Counted from the first letter of the stretch, positions 41,301-49,649 are shown. The stretch is 64,000 nucleotides of DNA from Flectobacillus roseus (GCF_030056665.1 NZ_JASHIG010000002.1), one strand, 5' to 3'. The notes: generated by a model not told the origin, from the sequence alone. Numbers and translations are program-made.

Positions 41301-42938
41301 TTGGAAATGCTTTTGAATATTTCACCATTAGTCAATCGATTCATTCATGCCGATCCAGTTCGTTTGCGCCAAGTGCTTGTCAATTTGTTAGGAAATGCTG
41401 TAAAATTCACCCAATCAGGAGAAATCGAATTAAAAGTCGAAGTATTATCATCGAGTCCCAACAATCCAACTTTATTTAGATTTTCGGTAAGAGATACGGG
41501 GGTAGGAATAGAGCCTAAAAATCAGCAAAAAATCTTTGAGGCGTTTTCGCAAGAAGATGCTTCGACCACACGAAAATTTGGTGGAACAGGCTTAGGTTTA
41601 ACAATCGCCAATAAACTGTTAGCCTTGATGAACAGCAAGTTGCAATTGGAGAGTACTCCTGGCAAAGGAAGTATTTTTTACTTCGATGTTGCCTTTGAAA
41701 CCGAACAGGCAGGACCTATTAAGACTAATTTGCCTTTGTCAATTCAGAAGGTACTGATTGTTGATGATAATGATACCAATCGACTTATTATTCACGAAAT
41801 GTTGGCATTGAAACAAATTCAGTCAGTTTGTGTAAAGAATGGAATAGAAGCATTGGATAAATTAAAATCAGGAGAAAAATTTGATGTTGTTTTGATGGAT
41901 TATCACATGCCTTACCTAGATGGCATTGAAACAAGTCGAAATATTCGTAAAAAATTAGCGCTCGATGCCGATCAATTGCCAATTATCTTACTTTCGAGCT
42001 CTTCTGATGATGATAGTTTACAGCAGATTTGTCAAGAATTATCCATTCAACAAAAATTGGTAAAGCCAATCAAGATACAGCAATTTTATGATTCGCTTGC
42101 CACTCTACACGCTAGCAAGGATACGAATTCGTCAAGAACCTCAGACAATTTGGTCACGAATCAAGACGAATATTTCCAAGCTAAAATGGATATTTTGTTA
42201 GTCGAAGATAATCCTGTAAATATGCTTTTGGCTACCACATTCTTGAATAAAATTGTGCCAAATGGAACCGTCGTAAAAGCCCATAATGGCGCAGAAGCAC
42301 TCCTTAAATTTCAGGAAAAAAGACCAGATATTATGTTTTTGGATATCCAAATGCCAGTGATGAATGGTTATGAAACAGCCACAGCTATTCGAAAATTAGA
42401 AGATGGCAAAAACCCTGTTCCTATCATTGCTCTGACAGCAGGAACGGTAGTGGGCGAAAAAGAAAGATGTTTGGAAGCAGGTATGAGTGATTATATTACC
42501 AAGCCAGTTTTAAAGGTAACAATTCAAAAAATGATTGAAAAATGGGTATTAGAACAACCCAAAACTGAAATATCAAAAGCTCAATCGGTAGAAAGATTAG
42601 GAGTACATTTTGATAAAAACGAGTTGATTGAAAGAACAGGAGCCAATGGTGAACTGATAATACAACTCCTTGATTTGTCATTTGAGCAAACAGATAGCTT
42701 TTTAGTCGAAATACAACAAGCTATTTTGGTTCAAGATTGGGATTTGGTTCAATCACTAGCACACAAGCTTAAAGGAACTGCTTACTCTGTGAGTTTTCTA
42801 AAACTCGGAAAAATCGCTGGAGAATTAGAGGAAATAAAAGAACCAACTCTTGAAAAAGTACAGGAACTAACCCAAGAACTAACACAAGAAATAGCCTGTC
42901 TGGGAGCCTTAAAACCAGCAATGCGATTGCTCAATTGA
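38382..42938 (+). CDS. Hybrid sensor histidine kinase with about seven PAS units, two receivers and Hpt
   Basis: The 1518-residue soluble protein carries repeated PAS/PAC units over residues 1-870 (DITKVKIAEAEAKKS, DITKKKEIENEI and DITARKETEAHL mark PAC ends). HisKA follows with phospho-His in FLANMSHEIRTPLNGVIGF (about 882-900). The HATPase has N box RQVLVNLLGNAVKF (about 990), DTGVGI (about 1039) and FGGTGLGL (about 1063). Receiver 1 (about 1122-1240, Asp in VVLMDYHMP), receiver 2 (about 1268-1390, Asp in IMFLDIQMP, KP at the end) and a C-terminal Hpt with His in LAHKLKGTAYSV (about 1460) complete it. It has no membrane span, so it senses a cytoplasmic cue. The output regulator is not adjacent. 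Confidence 0.93.
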   Translation: MNHVKIELFEEVKNHPALFDWMISNSFTGLGFMQPNETDTIWFNTALVDFFQKNTLAVSELKAELQKFKPFSVDFFRITLSNSNHTSFAVDTKLFHFDDSNKIAFGFYVEEILKEEKIDILSSIIQSRAYYVVTTDLFGNYSFVNEHFCEVFSFTKDEIIGKNALSNIIPEDHQKCQDTVGLCFQFPNKPHPVILRKPDKNGEVVVNAWEFSGQTDAQGNVYEILCTGYNITDQIRIQNDLSVLVSTMSDILMVVGTDFKIKYLSNSWERLLNQSVEGWLGANYLALIHEADKEKLTIAVQSIGESQTQTSVEYRILSFSGEWIWLRSSINYDEATKNLVFTSQNISDNKEKEEKLKELALVASQTTDAIIIADAQGRITWINKAYQELTGYSLEEVLGRKPSELIHGPLTDQKTIEKIRDAIKNRVPISEVILNYTKDKQTYWIDITINPVFDEHNVCTNFIAVERNISAKKIAEDELRATKASLLQTSEVALVGGWELTLPDRALYWNEITRSIFEVEPEFSPVLEKSVNFYTPEYRNILIKSLDDCISNHKSFDVEMEIITQKGAKKWLRLIGKMDTESTPQKAYGVVQDITKVKIAEAEAKKSTLLLQKLSSQVPGSLYLYEFSENTGKFSFPYVSAGISEIYEVTPEEVVHNPELIFNRIIPEDQQRVIDSMELALLSFDRWEQEFRILDSKGNIKWLRAASTPEKTATSSLWHGYLQDITKKKEIENEITNSEKKFKSLFDFSSDAIFLFTEDGVIDCNDAALKLLGMTAKTQILGQNPADFSPEFQPNGQKSIDSVNEKLEELTNREFYNFEFVHKRYDTGENFPCDILLNTIELGGKKVVQSVIRDITARKETEAHLLRAREQAEAASRSKSEFLANMSHEIRTPLNGVIGFTDLLLRTQLDETQRQYMSTVHQSANALLDIINDILDFSKIEAGKLELAPEKIDLLELGGQVADMIKFQAHRKDLEMLLNISPLVNRFIHADPVRLRQVLVNLLGNAVKFTQSGEIELKVEVLSSSPNNPTLFRFSVRDTGVGIEPKNQQKIFEAFSQEDASTTRKFGGTGLGLTIANKLLALMNSKLQLESTPGKGSIFYFDVAFETEQAGPIKTNLPLSIQKVLIVDDNDTNRLIIHEMLALKQIQSVCVKNGIEALDKLKSGEKFDVVLMDYHMPYLDGIETSRNIRKKLALDADQLPIILLSSSSDDDSLQQICQELSIQQKLVKPIKIQQFYDSLATLHASKDTNSSRTSDNLVTNQDEYFQAKMDILLVEDNPVNMLLATTFLNKIVPNGTVVKAHNGAEALLKFQEKRPDIMFLDIQMPVMNGYETATAIRKLEDGKNPVPIIALTAGTVVGEKERCLEAGMSDYITKPVLKVTIQKMIEKWVLEQPKTEISKAQSVERLGVHFDKNELIERTGANGELIIQLLDLSFEQTDSFLVEIQQAILVQDWDLVQSLAHKLKGTAYSVSFLKLGKIAGELEEIKEPTLEKVQELTQELTQEIACLGALKPAMRLLN

Positions 42939-42975
42939 TTCATTCCAATTGGGCTTGTTCTCGAAGTTTTTAACA

Positions 42976-43012
42976 AAAAAGCGGTCGAAAAATAGGTTTT
43001 CGACCGCTTTTT
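42976..43012. terminator. Bidirectional terminator (GCGGTCGAAAA type)
   Basis: AAAAAGCGGTCGAAAA pairs perfectly with TTTTCGACCGCTTTTT over a 5-nt loop, between convergent genes ending at 42938 and 43086. A nearly identical stem is at 47527. A C-type half element (CAATTCAGCACTAATACTCA) follows at 43060-43079. Confidence 0.9.
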
Positions 43013-43085
43013 GATGCTACTGTGCTAGATATGAATGGCTTAAAATCTAATTTGACATACACTACTCACAATTCAGCACTAATAC

Positions 43086-45023
43086 TCACACTGAGTTTTT
43101 TTGAAAATTCCGAAAGAACTCCAAACTCTCTGGGTTGCGAACCGCACCAATATTTACTGCTTTTTCAAACGGTTTTCCTTGAATAAGCTTTTTGACAGGT
43201 AATTCTAATTTTTTACCTGAAATTGTATAAGGAATTTCTGAAACCTCAATAATTTGATCGGGAACGTGTCTTGGCGAATAGGTATCTCTAAGAACTTTTT
43301 TGATTTGCTGTTTTTGAGCATCATTCAGTTTATTACCGTCATTTGTTACCACAAACAATGGCATGAAATCTGTATCCTCTAAATGAATAATCAAAGAGTC
43401 TTTCACAAAATCCAAGGCCTCAACAGCTCGATAAATCTCGGCAGTGCCTATCCGAATACCACCGCGATTGAGGGTTGCATCAGAACGCCCCGCAATGACT
43501 AATCCACCTGTAGAAGTCAATTTCACCCAATCTCCGTGGCGCCAATAATTAGGGTATTCTTCAAAATAACTTGCTCTATACCGTTCAAAATCAGGATCGT
43601 TCCAGAAGAAAACAGGCATAGATGGAGTTGGTTGAGTAATCACCATCTCCCCTATTTCCTCATGCAAAGGTGCTCCGTTTTCGTCCCAAGATTGTAAATC
43701 AACGCCTAACCCTATACATTGAATTTCGCCCTCGTATACAGGTGAGATAGGATTTCCACCTACAAAAGCTGTACAAACGTCTGTCCCACCAGAAATAGAT
43801 GCTAGCCATACTTCTGGATTTACTTGGTCATATATCCAATCAAAACCTTCGGGCGACAAGGGAGAACCTGTTGAGCCAATAGAACGCAGATGTTCAAACG
43901 TATAATTTACCCTAGGACGTACCTGCTCTTTCATACAAGCATGAATAAACGCAGCGCTAGTACCAAAATGATGAACAGGTGCTTCAGCCACTAATTCCCA
44001 AAGTGTTTCCATGTTTGGATACCCTGGACTTCCATCGTATAATACCAAAGTAGCCCCAGAAAATAACACCGAAATAGAGAAATTCCACATCATCCAGCCA
44101 GTCGTCGAAAACCAGAAATAGTTTTCATTTTCCCTCACATCATTGTGAAAAAGAAGATACTTTTTATGCTCTAATAATATCCCCCCATGACCATGAACGA
44201 TTGGTTTAGGGATACCTGTAGTCCCTGAAGAATACAGAATATACAATGGAAAATCGAATGATAAAAGCTCGAAAGTTAATACGCTATTGCGATTTGCCAC
44301 AGTTGTATTCCAGTCAATTGTACTCGACAAAGTATTACCAATTGACATATAATCAATCAAGATAGTCTGTTCTAAACTTGGCAAATTTTCTTGGAGATTG
44401 GCAACCACAGCACTGCGATCAAAGATTTTACCTCCATAAGAATAGGAATTGACAGCAACCAATACTTTGGGAGCAATCTGACCAAAACGCTCTAGTACAC
44501 TTCCCCCTCCAAAATCTGGCGAAGCACTCGACCATATGGCACCAATTGACGCAGTCGCCAAAAATGCTATTACCGCCTCGGGAATATTAGGTAAATAAGC
44601 ACAAACTGTATCGCCTTTTTGAACTCCAATTGAGCGTAAATATTCGGCAAAAGAGGCAGTTTTCTGTTGTAATTCCGCCCAAGAAATAGCACGTAGTGAG
44701 GAGGTTTCTGACTGAAAAAGAATCGCTGGACGAGTATCCGTTGCAAAGGAAAATATATGTTCGGCATAATTAAGTTGGATTCCTTCAAACCATTTGGCAT
44801 GAGGCATTTTTCCAGATACAACCTCTTTATATTGTCCAGTAAATTGAATACCTGAATAATGTAAGAATATATCCCAAAACTTGGCGATATCCTTTACCGA
44901 CCATTGCCATAGTTCTTGATAATTATTAAAATGCAAACCATACTCGTGCGAAAGGTAACCCATAAATCGCTTGAGATTGGACTGCTCGATTTGTTGCTCG
45001 CTAGGCGACCAAAGAATTTTCAT
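43086..45023 (-). CDS. aacS: Acetoacetyl-CoA synthetase (acetoacetate-CoA ligase)
   Basis: The 645-residue enzyme of the ANL superfamily activates acetoacetate via an acyl-adenylate. The AMP-binding P-loop YSSGTTGIPKPIVHGHGG is at about 268-285. The W-F-S-T-T-G-W-M-M-W-N element and the C-terminal domain switch region (GRSDATLNRGGIRIGTAEIY) with catalytic Lys in YTISGKKLELPVKKL follow. N-terminal W-S-P-S and HYSGIQFTGQYKEV are as in AacS rather than acetyl-CoA synthetase. It is monocistronic, followed by the shared terminator. It would let the cell use ketone bodies or leucine-derived acetoacetate, fitting the amino-acid dehydrogenase next door. Confidence 0.93.
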   Translation of the reverse strand: MKILWSPSEQQIEQSNLKRFMGYLSHEYGLHFNNYQELWQWSVKDIAKFWDIFLHYSGIQFTGQYKEVVSGKMPHAKWFEGIQLNYAEHIFSFATDTRPAILFQSETSSLRAISWAELQQKTASFAEYLRSIGVQKGDTVCAYLPNIPEAVIAFLATASIGAIWSSASPDFGGGSVLERFGQIAPKVLVAVNSYSYGGKIFDRSAVVANLQENLPSLEQTILIDYMSIGNTLSSTIDWNTTVANRNSVLTFELLSFDFPLYILYSSGTTGIPKPIVHGHGGILLEHKKYLLFHNDVRENENYFWFSTTGWMMWNFSISVLFSGATLVLYDGSPGYPNMETLWELVAEAPVHHFGTSAAFIHACMKEQVRPRVNYTFEHLRSIGSTGSPLSPEGFDWIYDQVNPEVWLASISGGTDVCTAFVGGNPISPVYEGEIQCIGLGVDLQSWDENGAPLHEEIGEMVITQPTPSMPVFFWNDPDFERYRASYFEEYPNYWRHGDWVKLTSTGGLVIAGRSDATLNRGGIRIGTAEIYRAVEALDFVKDSLIIHLEDTDFMPLFVVTNDGNKLNDAQKQQIKKVLRDTYSPRHVPDQIIEVSEIPYTISGKKLELPVKKLIQGKPFEKAVNIGAVRNPESLEFFRNFQKNSV

Positions 45024-45108
45024 AGTTTTACGGTTGAGATTGAATTAGCAGAGAGGCAAAATATTCAAAATAGCGCTATTTTCAAAAGAGATTTTCTAGT
45101 AATAAAGC

Positions 45109-45149
45109 CAAGAGGCAACTCAGTCTCTGCATTTTAACTGAATTGCCTC
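45109..45149 (-). terminator. Stem-loop after the amino-acid dehydrogenase gene
   Basis: GAGGCAACTCAGT pairs imperfectly with ACTGAATTGCCTC over a 13-nt loop, 8 bp beyond the minus-strand stop at 45157. The T run is weak, so the call is moderate. Confidence 0.55.
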
Positions 45150-45156
45150 CTATTTT

Positions 45157-46416
45157 CTACACTAATTCTACTTCCACTTTATTCTCTAATTTTTCCAACG
45201 CAATATGGTATAATTCGTTTGCGAGTAAAGTTTTATCTTGGTGTTGTATATGTAACTCATTCAAGGCCTTGAAAATCGTTTCGGAAACATCCTCAAAAAT
45301 CCCCTCATCAGTCACCATCGCCGAGTCGCTCATTAAGTAGGCAAATACACGTGCCATACCACAATTTGCCACAAAATCAGGAATCAAAGCCACTTTGTTA
45401 TCTGCCAGTTCCATAGTCGGACCATAGAAGATTTCAGGGTCGTTAAACGGCACATTTGCACCACAAGAAATTACTTCGAGACCATTATTTACCAATTTTT
45501 CTACTTGCTCTGCACTTACGATTCTTGAGGCTGCCGCTGGAATAAATATCTCTGCTCCTACTTCCCAAATTTTGGCATTCGTTTCCTCAAAACTCAACAT
45601 ATTTTCCGCATATAGCGTGTTTTGTTTTTTGTTAAAGAAAAGGTCTTTTATTTCTTCCAAACCTAAACCTTCGGGCACAACCAAACCTCCATTTCTATCA
45701 ATAATACCTACAATTTTGACACCCATACGCGCCAAATTGAGTCCAGCAGCGGCAGCTACATTTCCCCAACCCTGAATAATCGCTCTTTTTTCTGACAAAT
45801 CGCCACCCCACAACGAGTAATAATGCTTAACAGCCTCCGCAACACCATATCCTGTAATCAAATCTGAAACAGTATATCTATGAATGTTTTGTGTTGAAGT
45901 CGGCGTATAATTCCAATCTTCAATAATTTTAGACACACCTTGACGCAACTGCCCTATCAAGCGTATCTTTTGTGCCTCAGAAGCATGAAAATGTCCGTTT
46001 ACTATACCTTCTTGTGGGTGCCACAAACCATATTTTTCAGTCACAGGAATCACCTCATGAACTTCATCTACATTCAAATCACCACCAGTACCATAGTAGT
46101 TTTTTAAAAGTGGCGCCACCGCTTTATACCAACGCTCCAAAACACCCTTTTTACGTGGGTCGTTTGGGTCAAAATTGATACCAGATTTTGCTCCACCGAT
46201 TTGAGGACCTGATACCGTAAATTTGATTTCCATGGTCTTAGCCAACGATTCCACCTCACGCTTGTCGAGTCCCTTACGCATACGAGTGCCTCCCCCTGCT
46301 GCACCTCCACGTAGGGAGTTGATGACTACCCATCCTTCGGCTTCCGTTTCAGAATCTTTCCATTCAAATACGATTTCTGGTCGTTTGTTTTCAAATCTTT
46401 TGAGTGCTTCTTTCAT
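45157..46416 (-). CDS. Glu/Leu/Phe/Val dehydrogenase family enzyme
   Basis: This 419-residue NAD(P)-dependent amino-acid dehydrogenase has the glycine-rich substrate region INSLRGGAAGGGTRMRKG, catalytic Lys in SGPQIGGAKSGINFDP (about 70-85) and the D-x-N region GTGGDLNVDEVHEV. The nucleotide-binding AIIQGWGNVAAAAGLNLARMGVK, and FIPAAASRIV with FVANCGMARVFAYL, complete the domain. Members deaminate glutamate or branched-chain amino acids to 2-oxo acids. The length and insertions differ from classical hexameric glutamate dehydrogenase (about 450), so substrate preference is uncertain. Its acetoacetyl-CoA synthetase neighbour suits leucine catabolism. Confidence 0.9.
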   Translation of the reverse strand: MKEALKRFENKRPEIVFEWKDSETEAEGWVVINSLRGGAAGGGTRMRKGLDKREVESLAKTMEIKFTVSGPQIGGAKSGINFDPNDPRKKGVLERWYKAVAPLLKNYYGTGGDLNVDEVHEVIPVTEKYGLWHPQEGIVNGHFHASEAQKIRLIGQLRQGVSKIIEDWNYTPTSTQNIHRYTVSDLITGYGVAEAVKHYYSLWGGDLSEKRAIIQGWGNVAAAAGLNLARMGVKIVGIIDRNGGLVVPEGLGLEEIKDLFFNKKQNTLYAENMLSFEETNAKIWEVGAEIFIPAAASRIVSAEQVEKLVNNGLEVISCGANVPFNDPEIFYGPTMELADNKVALIPDFVANCGMARVFAYLMSDSAMVTDEGIFEDVSETIFKALNELHIQHQDKTLLANELYHIALEKLENKVEVELV

Positions 46417-46538
46417 TGGTTTGTCGCGAGCTAGTGCCCTAATATGTTAAAATTTATCGTACAATATCAAAGGTTAATTATCGCTACAATATTAGTTGTT
46501 TTAACAAATATTAGCAAACAAACATTAAAGAATAAATG

Positions 46539-46688
46539 AGTTAGGTATTAGGGCAAAATACATTTTTATTTTTGGGCTTTCGACTTTCGGCAATGGGCTT
46601 TCGGCAAAAATATTCCCCTTGAATTCAATTAAGCATTTTAGCAAAATGCCTAGAGCGTATTAATGCCATTTTATTCTGCGTTAATACT
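46539..46688 (+). repeat. A-type inverted-repeat element, copy A5 (diverged)
   Basis: The element begins TTAGGTATTAGGGCAAAATA and ends so that the other strand reads AAGTATTAACGCAGAATAAA. The core GGGCTTTCGACTTTCGGCAA is kept but the GCCTTGTGCC block is gone. It abuts C3, as A1 abuts C1. Confidence 0.6.
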
Positions 46689-46689
46689 T

Positions 46690-46775
46690 CAGTAATCTTG
46701 CAAAATTAAGCTGGAGAAATCAAGCAGATAAAATATTAATAATCAAAAATACACTGATAATTCAGCACTAATACT
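46690..46775 (+). repeat. C-type inverted-repeat element, copy C3
   Basis: The left end is AGTAATCTTGCAAAATTAAG. The right end on the other strand reads AAGTATTAGTGCTGAATTAT. The middle is A-rich. It lies directly after A5. Confidence 0.6.
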
Positions 46776-46910
46776 TGTCTGTCAGAGTTCGAAGAATAAG
46801 TTATACCTTTAATATTTTTCAAACTTTTAAAATTTCCCTAATTTAGTTTTTAACTACTTGAAGGTTCTTCCTGTACTCGACGTAACACCTAAAATAAACT
46901 TACTAACGCC

Positions 46911-47375
46911 ATGTTCTATTCATTAAACAAATTGCATCCAACCTTGAGGTTTTTTATCCAACTCGGTTTTGTGTACATCCTTTTTCACCTGCTATTCCGT
47001 TTAGGAATATGGTTAATGGAACTGTATCCTTATGAGCCTCCATTCGCAGAATTTAAGGTCTCTGATGTTTCTCAACCTCAAAGTTTTGTAGATTCCGTTT
47101 CTTCTTCAAAAGGCTCTTCACACCTAGTATTACTGTTAAAAATTACAGGTGAATTAGATGATAGTGCTGAGGTATCTTATGGTTTATATGCATTTGAAAA
47201 GAGAAAAGGGATAAAAACTTCAAAATTCATAATGAACACTACAACAAAGCTTTCTAAAGGGAAAATAAATATTGATGTCCGAAATGACTTTTATTCCAGC
47301 GATACGGTCCATGTTTTCTTCACTCCAAAAGGTTCAAAAAAAGGTTGGGTAAAAATACGAACCTCCATTCGGTGA
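46911..47375 (+). CDS. Small membrane-anchored protein, unknown function
   Basis: The 154-residue protein has one N-terminal transmembrane helix (FFIQLGFVYILFHLLFRLGI, residues 15-34). A C-terminal soluble part of about 115 residues is predicted mostly beta (HLVLLLKITGELDDSAEVSYGLYAFE, KINIDVRNDFYSSDTVHVFFTPKG), probably periplasmic. No family is recognised. It is monocistronic, followed by the D2 repeat region and two hairpins. Confidence 0.6.
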   Translation: MFYSLNKLHPTLRFFIQLGFVYILFHLLFRLGIWLMELYPYEPPFAEFKVSDVSQPQSFVDSVSSSKGSSHLVLLLKITGELDDSAEVSYGLYAFEKRKGIKTSKFIMNTTTKLSKGKINIDVRNDFYSSDTVHVFFTPKGSKKGWVKIRTSIR

Positions 47376-47436
47376 TAGTCATTTAATGAGGGGCAATTGA
47401 GTGATTATTTTATGAAAAGATTTTGCCATCTTCAAG

Positions 47437-47480
47437 TTTTTCCAATAGAGGGCGACTGAAATCGCCCTCTATTGGAAAAA
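47437..47480. terminator. Near-perfect palindrome related to 29103
   Basis: Arm TTTTTCCAATAGAGGGCGA matches its complement through ATTGGAAAAA, with only two mismatched pairs at the centre (CTGAAA). The motif AATAGnGGGCGACT is shared with the perfect palindrome at 29103. It lies 61 bp after the 46911 gene and likely ends its transcript. Confidence 0.75.
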
Positions 47481-47526
47481 AGGTTAGAAATGTTGTTAAT
47501 TTGAACGTAAGGGTTCTGATCATTCA

Positions 47527-47569
47527 TCAAAAGAGCGGTCGAAAATTGTTTTTTCGACCGCTCTTTTGA
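47527..47569. terminator. Bidirectional terminator (GCGGTCGAAAA type), second copy
   Basis: TCAAAAGAGCGGTCGAAAA pairs with TTTTCGACCGCTCTTTTGA over a 5-nt loop. The core stem AGCGGTCGAAAA is identical to 42976. It is placed between convergent genes ending at 47375 and 47690. Confidence 0.9.
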
Positions 47570-47689
47570 TTTTGTAATACTTGATAAATCAGCTTAAGAC
47601 GTAAAACATTGCGTCTCTACTGGTAAAATATAAATTTCTAAAATAATCACTCAACCATCAATCATTAAACGTCAGGATGGCTCCTATTA

Positions 47690-48886
47690 CTATTTATCAG
47701 CTACTAAAATCATCAGCTTTACCTTCCTTTTTCCATCCGTTAATGTTAAACCAATCTTTTCTAACTCCTCCATACAAGCATTGGGTTTTTCGGGATACCA
47801 AGGAAAAGACAAATTGTATTTTTTCGTTAGTCCCGTTTCATCAATAATAGGTTTACTGAGGTTGTCCTCTAAAAAAGATGCTAGATTTTCCAGTCCTCCA
47901 CTTTTCATTTCAAGTCCATTTGCGGAGGTAGAAACAGCAGGTGTATCATCACTCTTAGCTTCTTCCATTTTAACAGTATCACTTAATTTTGTCAAAACTT
48001 TCACATCAATCTCTCTTTCTTCAAACTTCACCTTCACAGGAGCAATACCACTCAAATACCCCAGAATGGCGCTTGAGACTTGTTCTTTAGTGAATGTAGG
48101 TGCATATATTTCCAAACCAATTGCTTGGTCAGGAGCACCCCATCCACGGTAATATGATTTTGGATTTTCCCATCTCGTCCTAGTTCTGTTGGGATAATTA
48201 TACAATATTTCATAAATGGTTGAATAAGACATATTGATAAACGTTAACCTTCCATTTTTGAAAGATTTATAAACGCTGTAGGCATTCTTATCAAAAGGTT
48301 TTTGTACTATTTGAACATCTGTTTCGCCTTGCTCCGATCCAATTAGATTTTCTATTTCCTTCTCTACTCCATCTGAGTATTGCGCGGTTACTTTTTTCCC
48401 AGCAATAAGTTCTTTAATATGCTTCTCTGTCACCAATCCAGCAGTGGTAATACTTTGTACCATTCCACTCTTATCAATAAAAATGGTATGTGGCACAGCC
48501 TCATGAGGGAAATACCTCACATATTGTTGGTCATTAGTGTCCAAAACTACAGGCAATGCCAGTTTTCTATTTTGGAGGAATTTGATAATTCTTGCTTTTT
48601 TGTCTTGAGCAATGGTAACAATTTTCAAGTCCTTCTGATAATCCTTTTGCCACTTTTCTAATTTAGGAAAAGATTCGATACAAGGTCTACAACTGGTCGA
48701 CCAGAAATCGATAATGACAGCCTTACCCTTAAAATCAGAAAGTTTGTAACTGGTTTGTGTATCGTTCAAAACATCTGTAAAATGAATATCAGGAGCAGGT
48801 TTGCCAATGAGTTTAGAAGATTGAGCAGATAGGTTCAAGGTTGCTAGAAGACAAAAAGCAATTAGGATTAATTTTGTGTAGGTCAT
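47690..48886 (-). CDS. TlpA-like thioredoxin-fold protein with long C-terminal extension
   Basis: The 398-residue protein has signal peptide (MTYTKLILIAFCLLATLNLSAQ) and a TlpA/AhpC-type domain (residues 25-165) with active site FWSTSCRPCIESFP (CRPC). The C-terminal extension of about 230 residues (FINMSYSTIYEILYNYPNRT, GLEIYAPTFTKEQVSSAILGYL, LEMKSGGLENLASFLEDNLSKPIIDETGL) resembles the DUF3738/TIGR03435 soil-associated domain that follows thioredoxins in Bacteroidota and Acidobacteria. It is likely periplasmic, anchored or free, in disulfide exchange. The first 62 residues are nearly identical to the shorter paralogue at 48957. Confidence 0.82.
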   Translation of the reverse strand: MTYTKLILIAFCLLATLNLSAQSSKLIGKPAPDIHFTDVLNDTQTSYKLSDFKGKAVIIDFWSTSCRPCIESFPKLEKWQKDYQKDLKIVTIAQDKKARIIKFLQNRKLALPVVLDTNDQQYVRYFPHEAVPHTIFIDKSGMVQSITTAGLVTEKHIKELIAGKKVTAQYSDGVEKEIENLIGSEQGETDVQIVQKPFDKNAYSVYKSFKNGRLTFINMSYSTIYEILYNYPNRTRTRWENPKSYYRGWGAPDQAIGLEIYAPTFTKEQVSSAILGYLSGIAPVKVKFEEREIDVKVLTKLSDTVKMEEAKSDDTPAVSTSANGLEMKSGGLENLASFLEDNLSKPIIDETGLTKKYNLSFPWYPEKPNACMEELEKIGLTLTDGKRKVKLMILVADK

Positions 48887-48956
48887 TGGTTTGCATATTT
48901 ATGTGAACAATTTAAATTATTTAATCAAATTTACATTTATTATCAAAATTTAGGTT

Positions 48957-49472
48957 TTACTCCTTCAGAGGTAGATTAGGGTTCTTTCCATGAATCAACA
49001 AATCAATATCTTTATCATTTAGCTTATCTCCTGCTGTTATACTTTTCACAAAGCCTTTTTGGTCTATGATAACTGTATGGGGTAATTCAAAATGTGGAAA
49101 ATACTTTCTGTATTCGCCCAAAGAGTCCATTACTACAGGAAGTTCTAAAGGTTTAGTATGAAGAAACTTTTGCAATCGACTTTTGACATCAGTTGAAATA
49201 GTAATAATTTTAATAGTCTTGGAATACTTTTTTTGCCATTTTGCTAGATGTGGCAACGAGTTAATACAATGTCCACACCAAGTAGCCCAAAAATCAATAA
49301 TAACCACTTTTCCTTTAAAATCAGAAAGTTTGTAACTGGTTTGTGTATCGTTCAAAACATCTGTAAAATGAATATCAGGAGCAGGTTTGCCAATGAGTTT
49401 AGAAGATTGAGCAGATAGATTCAAGGTTCCTAGAAGACAAAAAGCAATTAGGATTAATTTTGTGTAGGTCAT
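48957..49472 (-). CDS. TlpA-family disulfide reductase (short paralogue)
   Basis: The 171-residue periplasmic thioredoxin-like protein has a signal peptide and active site FWATWCGHCINSLP (CGHC, close to the TlpA/ResA type). It shares the first 62 residues with the 47690 protein almost exactly, then diverges at the active site. The two genes lie on the same strand 70 bp apart and probably form one transcript. Expected role: reduce or oxidise exported cysteines, such as in cytochrome c maturation or stress defence. Confidence 0.9.
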   Translation of the reverse strand: MTYTKLILIAFCLLGTLNLSAQSSKLIGKPAPDIHFTDVLNDTQTSYKLSDFKGKVVIIDFWATWCGHCINSLPHLAKWQKKYSKTIKIITISTDVKSRLQKFLHTKPLELPVVMDSLGEYRKYFPHFELPHTVIIDQKGFVKSITAGDKLNDKDIDLLIHGKNPNLPLKE

Positions 49473-49584
49473 TGAATTGTGTAGTTTGTTTTTTGAAAAT
49501 ACTAATCAAGTAAATGGTAAAAGTCATATTCGTTCAACGAAGAATATTGTCAAAAATTACACTCACTCACTTTTATAAAAATAA

Positions 49585-49632
49585 AAATCGGAGCTTCTTT
49601 AACAAAATATTCTGCTAAAAAAACTCCGATTA
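49585..49632 (-). terminator. Terminator after asparaginase
   Basis: AATCGGAGC pairs with AACTCCGATT over a long A/T-rich loop. On the minus strand it is followed by a T-rich tract. It lies 18 bp beyond the asparaginase stop at 49650. Confidence 0.65.
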
Positions 49633-49649
49633 CGCGTTAAATTACTTAT

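Larger units (their letters stand above)
46417..46910. other. 494-bp intergenic region with A5 and C3
   Basis: A divergent gap filled largely by the adjacent A5 and C3 elements. The ends should carry promoters for the dehydrogenase and the small membrane protein. No gene is visible. Confidence 0.5.
47384..47668. repeat. D-type inverted-repeat element enclosing two hairpins (copy D2)
   Basis: The outer arms are TTTAATGAGGGGCAATTGAG followed by TGATTATTTTA on the left, and on the other strand at the right TTTAATGATTGATGGTTGAG followed by TGATTATTTTA. Between the arms lie the palindrome at 47437 and the terminator at 47527, so about 285 bp of the gap looks modular. No coding capacity. Confidence 0.5.
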
